The notes below the pieces were generated by a model. The model saw only the letters and a program-made list of their open reading frames with translations, searched no databases and was not told the origin of the DNA. This document shows, one piece after another, positions 1 through 7,557 of a DNA stretch of 64,000 nt (positions are counted from its first letter, which is position 1; each line of letters opens with the position of its first letter). Location: positions 1,984,001-2,048,000 of the forward strand of contig NZ_CP047654.1 in assembly GCF_030408915.1 (NCBI RefSeq), in the 5' to 3' direction. Source of the DNA: Corynebacterium guangdongense. Lineage in GTDB: Bacteria; Actinomycetota; Actinomycetes; Mycobacteriales; Mycobacteriaceae. The translations under genes were made by a program, and so were the position numbers.

Positions 1-2
1 AG

Positions 3-473
3 CTCGACTCGATCATCGAGCGCGCCCAGCGCCTGTCGACGACCGACGTCGCCCGCCCCATGCCGGCCCCGACCCGGCGCGCCACCGCTCCCCCGGCGGT
101 TACCGAGCCAGAGATCATGTCGACGTGGTTCGGCAACCTGCGTCGCGAAGGCCGCTGGCTTGTCGTCGACGGTTCCTCCTACACGGTGTCGATGGGCGAG
201 CTGCTGCTGGACATGCGCGAGGCCACCGCCTCGCACCCGCAGGTGACGATCACGACCAACGCCTACGGCGGCAACGTCTGCGTGGTCGTCTCCCCCGGCG
301 TCGGCGTCGTCAACCGCATCGACACCGTCCTGGCGGAGAAAAAGGACAAGTCATCGCCCCATCAGCCGGGCATGGCCGTGATCACCTTGACCGGGAGCTG
401 CGTGCTGGGCACCGTCAAGATCATCTCCCGCGAGCCCGGCAGGAAGCTGCCGTTCGGTTTCGTCAACCTGTAG
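3..473 (+). CDS. C-terminal part of a DUF1707 / cell-wall-active antibiotic response-type protein (5' end outside window)
   Basis: The reading frame is open from the left window edge, so the gene is 5'-truncated. The in-frame ATG at 60 lies in the middle of a linker and is probably not the start. The first visible residues (LDSIIERAQRLSTTDVARP) look like the end of a short N-terminal DUF1707-like helical domain. They are followed by a Pro/Ala-rich linker and a beta-rich tail ending in GTVKIISREPG, the pattern of the C-terminal 'cell wall-active antibiotics response' domain. Proteins of this type are usually small and thought to act at the envelope. No enzyme motif is visible. Family assignment is by eye and moderate; the coding call is firm because codon use is typical of the window. 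Confidence 0.6.
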   Translation, partial: LDSIIERAQRLSTTDVARPMPAPTRRATAPPAVTEPEIMSTWFGNLRREGRWLVVDGSSYTVSMGELLLDMREATASHPQVTITTNAYGGNVCVVVSPGVGVVNRIDTVLAEKKDKSSPHQPGMAVITLTGSCVLGTVKIISREPGRKLPFGFVNL

Positions 474-994
474 TCGAAGGAAACCGTGAGCCCCTTCGGC
501 ATCACGTGAATCTCTTTGAGCTCGGGCCGGCGGACAGCTCGCGTGACGCATCGGTGGCCTGGATCTTGACGTTACCGGCGGCGAGGTCGACCACGCCCTC
601 GCCCAGCCTGAGGGTGACCGCACCCGGAGTGGTGACGAGCGCGGATTCCAGCGCCCCCGGTTGCACGGCATCGCGCCACCACCAGCAACCCCCATGGGTA
701 TGAGTACGTAGTCTTCGCCCTACCCAGACGCGTTGTTCCCCGCTTTGCGATGAGATTCTTCTTCTGCTCGCGGGCACCTGCCTCGTTAATCGGATGTGCA
801 CTGGGGCGCTGCCTCCACCGACCCGCCCGGGCTTCCAATGACACTTCCCCGACGACGGGTAACCGCACCCTCCGCCGCCGCGCATCGATAAAACACGAAA
901 ATAACTTTATAAACAGCTGTCAGTAAACGGGGGTAGTTTTGCTTTTTCTGCATAAAAGCTTCGAAAAGGCTGTCAGCTGTGCCATATTTAGCTC
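474..994. other. Gene-poor interval upstream of the Excalibur gene
   Basis: No convincing gene is seen in about 520 bases. Short frames on the minus strand have no recognisable start context or family. The last 100 bases turn A/T-rich (poly-A and TTTATAA-like tracts near 895-915 and 940-980), which fits a promoter region for the secreted Excalibur protein starting at 995. No specific box is claimed. Confidence 0.4.
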
Positions 995-1627
995 ATGCAC
1001 AAGAAACTCCTCGCTTTGTCGCTTGCCGCGGCGCTGTCCTTCAGTGGCGTCACCCTCGCCCACGCAGAGTCGGCCGACTTCTCCAGCGGTTCGGCTGACT
1101 CCTTCTCCGAACAGTCCGCTGAACTGTCCTCCGCCGATGGCGCGTCATCAACGGAATCGGCGTCCGCCACCGAGGACGACGAGTCGATCGCCAGCTCCGA
1201 TCTTTCGTCGCTGAGCTCCCAGGAGGACGCATCCGAGTCCACCAGCTCCGCCACCGGAGTCATCGGCGTCCTCGCGATCCTCGGTGCGATCGCCGGCGGC
1301 ACCTACTGGGCCGTCACCCAGGGCTTCATCCCGAATCCGTTGCCCGGGCTCATCCCGTCCCCGCGCCAGGCCGCCGCACCAGCGCCGGCCCTAGCCCCTG
1401 TTCAGGCCGCTGCCCCGGCACCCGCACCGGCCCCGGCACCTGTTCAGGCGCCCGCCCCGGCACCGGCCCCGGCACCGAAGCCTGCCCCCGCTCCGACCAC
1501 CACGTACGCCAACTGCACTGACGTGTGGAACCGCCTCGGTCGCCAGATCTACCCGCGCGACCCGGGCTACAACTACCGACTCGACCGCGACAAGGACGGC
1601 GTGGGCTGCGAACGCGACCCGCGCTAA
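995..1627 (+). CDS. Secreted/membrane-anchored Excalibur calcium-binding domain protein
   Basis: A 210-residue protein. Residues 1-25 form a signal peptide ending in AHA. The next part is very Ser/Glu/Asp-rich and is followed by a hydrophobic stretch (about residues 88-110, VIGVLAILGAIAGG) that could anchor it. A Pro-Ala repeat linker typical of actinobacterial wall-spanning regions leads to a C-terminal Excalibur domain with conserved Cys residues and the Asp-rich loop DRDKDGVGCE. Excalibur domains resemble EF-hand loops and are inferred to bind calcium in extracellular proteins. The next gene encodes a second Excalibur protein 45 bases downstream on the same strand, so the two probably share a transcript. 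Function beyond calcium binding is unknown. Confidence 0.85.
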   Translation: MHKKLLALSLAAALSFSGVTLAHAESADFSSGSADSFSEQSAELSSADGASSTESASATEDDESIASSDLSSLSSQEDASESTSSATGVIGVLAILGAIAGGTYWAVTQGFIPNPLPGLIPSPRQAAAPAPALAPVQAAAPAPAPAPAPVQAPAPAPAPAPKPAPAPTTTYANCTDVWNRLGRQIYPRDPGYNYRLDRDKDGVGCERDPR

Positions 1628-1671
1628 ATCCCCTCCCCCATCAACTCCTCGCACTTAGGACCCCTCACGTG

Positions 1672-2166
1672 ATGAATCACAATCGTTTCTTCGGACAGTC
1701 TCTTGACCGCGGCAAATTGGGCGCGGTCGCCCTCAGCGCACTGCTCGCCGGTTCCCTCCTGACCGCATGCGGTTCTTCCGCCGCCGATGAGGTTCCTGTG
1801 ACCGTGACGTCGACGATGACGGCGTCTCCGACCACGGTGTCCACCACCGTCACCGAAACCGTGACCAAGGTCAGCACCGTCACCGAAACCGTCACCGAAG
1901 AACCGGTTCCCGCCGGGGACATCGACGTCTCCGGCGCAGGTGCTGACGCCCTCGTGAACGAGAATCCGCCGGTGATCGCGGGCTTCGCGGCGGTCCCTGA
2001 GCCCGCCCCGGCGCCAGCGCCAGCACCCGTGCCGGCGCCCCAGCAGAGCACCTATTTCCAAAACTGCTCCGCGGCCCGTGCGGCCGGCGCGGCTCCGGTG
2101 TACCGCGGCAATCCCGGTTACGGTTCCCACCTGGATCGTGACGGCGACGGGGTCGGTTGCGAGTAG
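1672..2166 (+). CDS. Excalibur-domain lipoprotein
   Basis: The start is the ATG at 1672; a longer frame upstream runs through the previous gene and is not used. The 164-residue protein has a long type II signal with lipobox LLTAC (lipidated Cys about residue 33). A Thr/Val-rich stretch (repeated TVTETVT) and a Pro-Ala linker lead to a C-terminal Excalibur domain with the loop DRDGDGVGCE directly at the terminus. It shares only the C-terminal domain and linker style with the preceding protein, so the pair looks like two anchoring modes, membrane segment versus lipid, for the same calcium-binding module. A strong hairpin follows the stop codon, suggesting the pair forms one transcript. Ligand and partner are unknown. 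Confidence 0.85.
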   Translation: MNHNRFFGQSLDRGKLGAVALSALLAGSLLTACGSSAADEVPVTVTSTMTASPTTVSTTVTETVTKVSTVTETVTEEPVPAGDIDVSGAGADALVNENPPVIAGFAAVPEPAPAPAPAPVPAPQQSTYFQNCSAARAAGAAPVYRGNPGYGSHLDRDGDGVGCE

Positions 2167-2175
2167 CCCGGATGA

Positions 2176-2210
2176 ACCCCATCAGCATTCTTCGCTGATG
2201 GGGTCTATTT
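2176..2210 (+). terminator. Intrinsic terminator after the Excalibur genes
   Basis: A perfect 11-bp inverted repeat (ACCCCATCAGC / GCTGATGGGGT) with a 7-nt loop starts 10 bases after the stop codon and is followed by the T-rich CTATTTGTT. Confidence 0.85.
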
Positions 2211-2260
2211 GTTACCTGAATCACCAGCGGGCACGTTTCGCCGCGGTTTAGGCTCGACCC

Positions 2261-3163
2261 ATGACGCCACGCACTCGCGCCCTGTCCGCGGCCATGGCCC
2301 TTGTCGCCAGCGCAGCAATCGCGCTGAGCCCAGCCGTCGCCACCGCCCAGACCTCCAGCATTGACCCGCAGACGTCCTCGCAACTCCTAGCGCAGCTCCC
2401 CTTCCCTCCGTCGATTACCCGTTCCTTCACACAGGGCGCACACCACCGTGAGTACCACGTCGCCCTGCCCGCGAACTTCAACCCGTCTCGCAGTTACCCG
2501 ATCGTCATCGGCTTCGGGGGGTACACCGACACCGCCGCCAGCTTCCGCGGTTATGCCGGGCTGGAGGGGGCCACCGGCGGGGAGGCGATCCTCGTGTTCG
2601 CGCAGGGCGTCAACAATGCCTGGGCCGGGGCGCCCTACTCCGCGACCACCCTGGCCGAGGACATCGAGTACACGCGCAGGGCGATCAACGACGTCGCGGC
2701 GAACTTCTCGGGTGACGCGGGCCGTGTGTATGCCACCGGCCTGTCCAACGGCGGGGGTTTCGCCGCCGCGTTGAGCTGCCACGCGCCCGAGCTCGTCGAC
2801 GCCGTGGCCTCCGTCGCCGGCGCCTATTACGACCCGACCGTCACCGGCTGCAGTCACGCGGCGCAGGTGCCGACGCTGCTCATGCACGGCACCGCCGACG
2901 GCCTCGTCGCCTATGAGGGCGGTTACCGCCACAACGCCCATTACATGGGGGTGGAGGCCGCGCTGGCCGGGTTCGCCGCCCGCAACGGCTGCGCCTCGGG
3001 TCCGCTCAACCCGAGCTGGGAGTACGCCGGTTCGACCACCCTGCGCCCGGGTTCCTGCGCCACCGCCACCGAAATCGTGCGGGTTGAGGGCGCCGGCCAC
3101 ACCTGGTTCAACTCCCCCGCCGCGGAGTACGTCGCCTGGGACTTCTTCCGGGCGCACGGCTGA
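2261..3163 (+). CDS. Secreted PHB depolymerase-like / feruloyl esterase-type alpha/beta hydrolase (copy 1)
   Basis: A 300-residue secreted esterase of the PHB-depolymerase family (LpqC-like). A signal peptide covers about residues 1-29 (ends ATAQ). The nucleophile motif GLSNGG places the catalytic Ser at about residue 162. HGTADG supplies Asp 213 and GHTWF supplies His 280, so the triad is complete. Family members hydrolyse short polyesters, feruloylated sugars or other esters outside the cell; the substrate cannot be read here. A close paralogue lies 1.3 kb downstream (4426-5286), separated by a TRIC channel gene on the other strand. The ATG start gives an immediate signal sequence. Confidence 0.85.
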   Translation: MTPRTRALSAAMALVASAAIALSPAVATAQTSSIDPQTSSQLLAQLPFPPSITRSFTQGAHHREYHVALPANFNPSRSYPIVIGFGGYTDTAASFRGYAGLEGATGGEAILVFAQGVNNAWAGAPYSATTLAEDIEYTRRAINDVAANFSGDAGRVYATGLSNGGGFAAALSCHAPELVDAVASVAGAYYDPTVTGCSHAAQVPTLLMHGTADGLVAYEGGYRHNAHYMGVEAALAGFAARNGCASGPLNPSWEYAGSTTLRPGSCATATEIVRVEGAGHTWFNSPAAEYVAWDFFRAHG

Positions 3164-3185
3164 TACCCCGGGGCACCTCCCCGGG

Positions 3186-4325
3186 TCAGCGGCGTTCGTC
3201 GAATTTGCGCTCCAGCCGCGCGATCAGCTCGTCGGTGAGTTTCTCGTTGGCGAGGATCCGATCAATGAGGTCCTCACTGAATTCCTCGCCCCCGGCGGTC
3301 TCCTCCGCCGCCTCCCTCAGCTCCGGGGTCGCGGTCGGGGTGTCCCGGCCGGTGTCCTCGTCATAGGAGTCGTAGGAGTGGCCCCCGAGGTCGAAACCGA
3401 TGTTGTGCGTCACCGCGCTCGATCCCTCCTCCGGCGTGTCCACGCCCGCCGCCCCGGGTTCGCCGGTGATGTGGTCGAGCAGTTCCTGCGCCCGGGTCTC
3501 TGCCTCCACCGGGTGCATGCCCCGGCGCTGCTGCTTCTCGACGCGCCGTCGCAGCGCCTTCTCCATCTGGTGGTGGCGCCACTGGCGCAGCCCCCGGGGT
3601 TCCAGGCGGCGCGCCACGGATCGGCCGGCGCCTTCGGCGACCCTGACCGCGTCCTCGACCAGGGGCGCGGCCTTGTTCACCGGCGCCCACTCCGGGTCGA
3701 CGCGCAGGCGCCAGCCGGCCCAGTAGCCGTACATCGAGAGGATGAAACTGAGGATGGGCCCGAGGATCATGCCCAGCCACAGCAGGCCGAACTGCTCGGA
3801 GATGAGCACCGTCGTGCCGGCGACGATCGCCGGGATCACCGCCGGCTGGTTGCCACCGAAAACTCCCGGGACGCGCCCGGTGACGATGTCGCGGATCATG
3901 GAGCCACCGGTCGCGGTGAAGACGCCCATCAGGATGCACGCCAGGACCGGCAACCCGTAGCTCATCGCCTTGACCGCACCGGTGGCGGCCCACAGCGCCG
4001 AGATGAGCGCGTCGCCGTGGACCTGGAACCGGTCCCAGAGCGTGCCCTTGAAGTAGACGAAGCGGGCGATCAGCGCGCCGGTGAAGGCGAGCACCAGATA
4101 TTCCGCGTTGGCCAGCGCGGCGACGGTGCCCTGGTTGATGAGCACGTCGCGGATCATGCCGCCGCCGAGCGCGGAGAACATCGCGATGAAGAAGAAGCCG
4201 ACCAGGTCGAAGCCCCGCTGTCGGGCGATGGTGCCGCCGATGACGCCCATCAGCAGGACGCCGACGACGTCGAAGATGCGGTACATCGCCAGGATCTGCG
4301 GGTCGACCTCTGCTGCCACGTTCAT
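3186..4325 (-). CDS. TRIC cation channel family membrane protein with long charged C-terminal tail (copy 1)
   Basis: The start is taken at the internal ATG (MNVAAEVDPQ), because the longer frame adds a Gly/Pro-rich leader that runs into the promoter of the divergent esterase. About 210 N-terminal residues contain two related halves, each with the TRIC/UPF0126 signature (GGGMIRD and GGSMIRD), and about seven predicted membrane segments. Bacterial TRIC proteins form trimeric monovalent cation channels. The remaining 165 residues are a hydrophilic, strongly charged cytosolic tail that normal family members (about 200-220 residues) lack. It is convergent with the upstream esterase, with a 22-base gap. 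A second TRIC gene of the same architecture follows at 5310-6491. Confidence 0.85.
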   Translation of the reverse strand: MNVAAEVDPQILAMYRIFDVVGVLLMGVIGGTIARQRGFDLVGFFFIAMFSALGGGMIRDVLINQGTVAALANAEYLVLAFTGALIARFVYFKGTLWDRFQVHGDALISALWAATGAVKAMSYGLPVLACILMGVFTATGGSMIRDIVTGRVPGVFGGNQPAVIPAIVAGTTVLISEQFGLLWLGMILGPILSFILSMYGYWAGWRLRVDPEWAPVNKAAPLVEDAVRVAEGAGRSVARRLEPRGLRQWRHHQMEKALRRRVEKQQRRGMHPVEAETRAQELLDHITGEPGAAGVDTPEEGSSAVTHNIGFDLGGHSYDSYDEDTGRDTPTATPELREAAEETAGGEEFSEDLIDRILANEKLTDELIARLERKFDERR

Positions 4326-4425
4326 GAGGGTCAGGGTACGCCCGGGTGGCCCGGACCGGGCGGCTCCCGCCGGCCGGGCTGTACCACCCTTGCCGATCTC
4401 CCCCACCCCATTTACCCTCTTTGCT

Positions 4426-5286
4426 ATGACGCTCCCGTCGACTACCCTGCCCGCCGTCGTGGCCCTGTCCGCCGCCGCGGCGGTGGCGCTCAGCCCCGCC
4501 GTCGCCGCCGCCCAACCCCCCGGTGCCTTCGACAGCGTCCAGCACTCCCTCCTCCTGGAGGAGCGCTACCGCGACTACACCGCCGTCCTCCCCACCGACT
4601 ACGACGAAACCCGCGCGTACCCGATCATCCTCGCCTTCGGTGGCTACGGTGATTCCGCGGCGAGCTACCGCGAGTACGCCAACATCGAGCAGGCCGTGGA
4701 CGGCGAGGCCATCGTCGTCTACGCCCAGGCCGTCAACAACGCCTGGGCCGGCGCCCCCTATGCGGTGACCACGATGGACGAGGACGTCGACTATGTCCGG
4801 GCCGTCGTCGATGACGTCGTCGAGAACTACTCTGGTGACCCCGAGCGCGTCTTCGCCACCGGGATGTCCAACGGGGGCGGTTTCGCCGCCGCGCTGAGCT
4901 GCCACGCGCCCACGCTTGTCGACGCCGTCGTCGCCGTCGCCGGCGCCTACTACAACGAGTCGGTCACCAACTGCCGTTTCGCCCAGCGGGTCCCCACGCT
5001 GCTCGTGCACGGGGCCCACGACGAGATGATGTCCTTCGGCGGCGGCTACCGACACGGCGCCGCGTACCTCGGGGTGGAGCGGACGCTGAAAAACCTGGCG
5101 ACCCGCAACGGCTGCGTCCCGGACAGTCTCCATGAGCGCTCGGCCGACGAAGGCACCACCACCTTCAGCGCGGACAACTGTGAGGTCGACACCGAGATCC
5201 TGCGCGTCGACGACTACGGACACACCTGGTTCGAGGACCCGGAGGCGGAGCGGGTCGCCGTCGACTTCTTCCGTCGGCAAGCGTAG
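4426..5286 (+). CDS. Secreted PHB depolymerase-like / feruloyl esterase-type alpha/beta hydrolase (copy 2)
   Basis: A 286-residue paralogue of the esterase at 2261. The ATG at 4426 begins a clear signal peptide (ends VAAAQ). The triad is conserved: GMSNGG (Ser 148), HGAHDE (Asp 199) and GHTWF (His 266). Long blocks are identical between the copies (NNAWAGAPY, GGGFAAALSCHAP), so they arose by duplication. This copy has a shorter region between the signal peptide and the catalytic domain. It is divergent from TRIC copy 1 with about 100 bases between the starts. Substrate is unknown; possibly a polyester or hydroxycinnamate ester. Confidence 0.85.
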   Translation: MTLPSTTLPAVVALSAAAAVALSPAVAAAQPPGAFDSVQHSLLLEERYRDYTAVLPTDYDETRAYPIILAFGGYGDSAASYREYANIEQAVDGEAIVVYAQAVNNAWAGAPYAVTTMDEDVDYVRAVVDDVVENYSGDPERVFATGMSNGGGFAAALSCHAPTLVDAVVAVAGAYYNESVTNCRFAQRVPTLLVHGAHDEMMSFGGGYRHGAAYLGVERTLKNLATRNGCVPDSLHERSADEGTTTFSADNCEVDTEILRVDDYGHTWFEDPEAERVAVDFFRRQA

Positions 5287-5309
5287 GCGCCGGGGACCGT
5301 CCGGCCCGG

Positions 5310-6491
5310 CTACAGGGAGTCCCCGGCCTCGTCGGAACCACGGTCCCCGCGTGAGGAATCCCGGTCCCGGCGCTCCAGCAGTCGGGTGTGCCCGCCCTGG
5401 CCCGCCCCCTCGGTGCCTGTGTCTGTGTCCGGGTCCTGGTTCGGGCGGTGCTCCTCCTGCCAGGCCAGCCATTCGCTGATGAAGGCTCGCTCGGTGGTGC
5501 GGCCGAGCTCGCTGTCGTCCTCGTGCAGCTGGCGCAGCACGTCCTCGAAGCGGTAGCCCGTCGCGTTGTCCGCGGCGCGCCCCGCGATCGCCTCGTCCTG
5601 CTCGGCCGTCACCGAGTCCGTGTGCAGCGCCGGCTGCGTGTCGCTGCCCTCGTCCTCGCCCTTCTCCTCGCTCCTGTCCTCCCCCGCCTTGTGGACGATG
5701 CCGATCTCGTGGCGGATTTCCCGGACGCTCCGCGGTTCGATGTCCGCGGCCTTCTCCAGGGCCCTGTCCCCGACCTTGTCGGCGACCTGCTCCACTTTCT
5801 CCGCGGCGGCGTTGGCCGGCGCGAAGTCGGGGTTGACCGGCAGCGTGATGCCGAACCAGTAGGAGGTCAGCGCCAGCGCCGAGCCGGTGACCGCGCCGAA
5901 GATCATGCCCAGCACCGGCTCCTCGGCGTAGTGGAAGGCGGCGTACACCGCCGCGGCCAGCAGCGCCGGCAGCACCATGAGCTGCTCGCCCCGGAAGATT
6001 CTCGGCCGCCGCCCGGTGAGGACGTCGCGCATCATCGATCCGCCCGTCGCGGTGATCACGCCCATGAACAGCGCCGCCGTCACCGGCAGATCCCAGGTCA
6101 GCGCCTTCGCCGCGCCGGTGACCGCCCAGGTGCCCATGATGACGGCGTCGGCGTGGCCCTGGATGAGGTCCCAGGTCCGGCCCCGGAAGTGGGCCAGCCA
6201 GGCGATGATCGCGCCGACCGTCGCCAGGACGAGGTACTGCGGCTGCGCCATCGCGGCGACGGTGCCCTTCTGGATGAGCATGTCGCGGATCATGCCGCCG
6301 CCGGTGGCCGAGATCAGCGCGATGAAGAAGAAGCCCACCAGGTCGTATCCCTTGTGTCGGGCGATCGTGCCGCCGACGACGGCCATGAGGAACACGCCGA
6401 TCAGGTCGGCGGCCTGGTAGATGTTCTGGATTTCGTCCTGGTAGGCGTTGGCGTTCTCGAGGAACTCTGGGGTGAGTCGTTCCGGGTTCAT
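5310..6491 (-). CDS. TRIC cation channel family membrane protein with long charged C-terminal tail (copy 2)
   Basis: A 393-residue protein starting MNPERLTPEF. The membrane domain has the same two GGxMxRD signatures (GGGMIRD, GGSMMRD) and the conserved VGGTIARHKGYDLVGFFFIA core as copy 1. The tail of about 180 residues is again hydrophilic, rich in Asp/Glu/Arg, and shows little similarity to the tail of copy 1. It lies convergent to esterase copy 2, with a 23-base gap, reproducing the arrangement of the first pair. TRIC channels conduct K+/Na+; the role of the tail is unknown. The ABC importer operon that follows runs on the same strand, but 28 bases separate the two stop/start regions and no functional link is evident. 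Confidence 0.85.
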   Translation of the reverse strand: MNPERLTPEFLENANAYQDEIQNIYQAADLIGVFLMAVVGGTIARHKGYDLVGFFFIALISATGGGMIRDMLIQKGTVAAMAQPQYLVLATVGAIIAWLAHFRGRTWDLIQGHADAVIMGTWAVTGAAKALTWDLPVTAALFMGVITATGGSMMRDVLTGRRPRIFRGEQLMVLPALLAAAVYAAFHYAEEPVLGMIFGAVTGSALALTSYWFGITLPVNPDFAPANAAAEKVEQVADKVGDRALEKAADIEPRSVREIRHEIGIVHKAGEDRSEEKGEDEGSDTQPALHTDSVTAEQDEAIAGRAADNATGYRFEDVLRQLHEDDSELGRTTERAFISEWLAWQEEHRPNQDPDTDTGTEGAGQGGHTRLLERRDRDSSRGDRGSDEAGDSL

Positions 6492-6519
6492 GGAGCGGAT
6501 GGTAGCCGACGCTCCCCCG

Positions 6520-7557
6520 TCACTGCCGCCCGTACACCAGCGGCCGCCGGATGATCACACCGACGTTCTCCCCGATCTGCGGCCGCTGCCCCGCCAGGTT
6601 GGCACGGAAGGAATGCTCGCCGAGGCTGACGGTGATGCTGAAGAACCCGCGGTCAAAGAGCACCGAGGTGATCGTGCCCTCCGCCGACCCCGGAGTGCCC
6701 GGGGGCACGATCTCGACGGCCGAGGGAAGTACCGCGATGTCGACGACACCGCCGGCCGGCCCGACCAGCTCCACCTCCGGCAACGCCCACGACATCGACA
6801 ACGTCGGCGCAGCCACCCGGCCGTCCTGAACCACACCGGCCACGACGCCGGCGTCGGCGATGAAGGAGGCGACCTGTGCGGTGGCCGGGGCGCGCAGCAG
6901 TTCCTCGGGGGTCGCGACCTGCCGGATTCGCCCCTCCGAGAGCACCACGATGCGGTCGGCGATCGCCAGGGCTTCGGCGCGGTCGTGGGTGACGTGCACG
7001 GTCGTCAGCCGCTGCACGGCGGTCAACGACACGAGCTCGCGGCGCAGGCTGTCGCGCAGGGGTTCGTCGAGGGCGGAGAGTGCTTCGTCGAGAAGCAGCA
7101 CCCGGGGGTTGGCGACGATGGCGCGGGCCAGGGCGACGCGCTGGCGCTGGCCACCGGAGAGCCGGTCAGGCCGGCGCGCGTCGTAACCGGAGAGTCCGAC
7201 CAGGTCCAGGGCGTCGCCCACCCGCCGCCGGATGTCGGCGCGCCCCACCTTCGCTCGTTTGAGCGGGTAGGCGACATTGTCGGCCACCGACATGTGCGGC
7301 CACACCGCGTGCTGCTGGAAGACCATCCCGAGGCGACGCTTCTCGGGTTCGACGCCGGCGACGTCCTCGCCGCCGATGCGCAGGGCGCCCGACTCCGCCT
7401 GAAGGAAGCCGGCGATGGTGCGCAGCAGCGTGGTCTTGCCGGAGCCCGAGGGCCCGACCAGGACGATGAACTCCTCGGGGGCGATGCGCAGGGTGATCTC
7501 GTCGAGCCCGACGGTGCCGTCGGGGTACACCACGCGCAGGTCGTGCAGGTCAATCAT
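6520..7557 (-). CDS. ABC transporter ATP-binding protein, iron(III)/2-aminoethylphosphonate/polyamine-type importer
   Basis: The ATPase of an uptake system. The start at MIDLHDLRVV overlaps the permease stop by 4 bases (ATGA), which fixes it against the longer frame. Visible motifs are Walker A GPSGSGKTT, the signature LSGGQRQRVALARA, Walker B VLLLDEALSALD and the H-loop (VHVTHD). A C-terminal TOBE-like domain of about 100 residues follows, typical of FbpC/PotA/PhnT ATPases. Together with the two-domain permease and the lipoprotein encoded upstream it forms a three-gene operon. The ligand cannot be decided from sequence alone; ferric iron, a phosphonate and a polyamine are all possible. Confidence 0.85.
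   Translation of the reverse strand: MIDLHDLRVVYPDGTVGLDEITLRIAPEEFIVLVGPSGSGKTTLLRTIAGFLQAESGALRIGGEDVAGVEPEKRRLGMVFQQHAVWPHMSVADNVAYPLKRAKVGRADIRRRVGDALDLVGLSGYDARRPDRLSGGQRQRVALARAIVANPRVLLLDEALSALDEPLRDSLRRELVSLTAVQRLTTVHVTHDRAEALAIADRIVVLSEGRIRQVATPEELLRAPATAQVASFIADAGVVAGVVQDGRVAAPTLSMSWALPEVELVGPAGGVVDIAVLPSAVEIVPPGTPGSAEGTITSVLFDRGFFSITVSLGEHSFRANLAGQRPQIGENVGVIIRRPLVYGRQ

Noticed and set aside
502-885. Minus-strand frame with a segment like GAVTLRLGEGVVDLAAG
   Set aside because: The segment looks protein-like but is too short to place in a family and has no start context; left as non-coding.
1391-1500. Pro-Ala-coding repeats as a CRISPR or minisatellite
   Set aside because: The repeats are codon-level (PAPAPAP) in a spacer of a secreted protein, irregular in length and without unique spacers.
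2913-4652. 579-residue plus-strand frame overlapping an esterase end and a TRIC gene
   Set aside because: It crosses three real genes in the wrong frame and has no recognisable domain.
3361-5472. 703-residue minus-strand reading frame across the TRIC and esterase genes
   Set aside because: It is antisense or out of frame to two clear genes, rich in Arg/Pro/Gly, and has no family motif; high GC keeps such shadow frames open.
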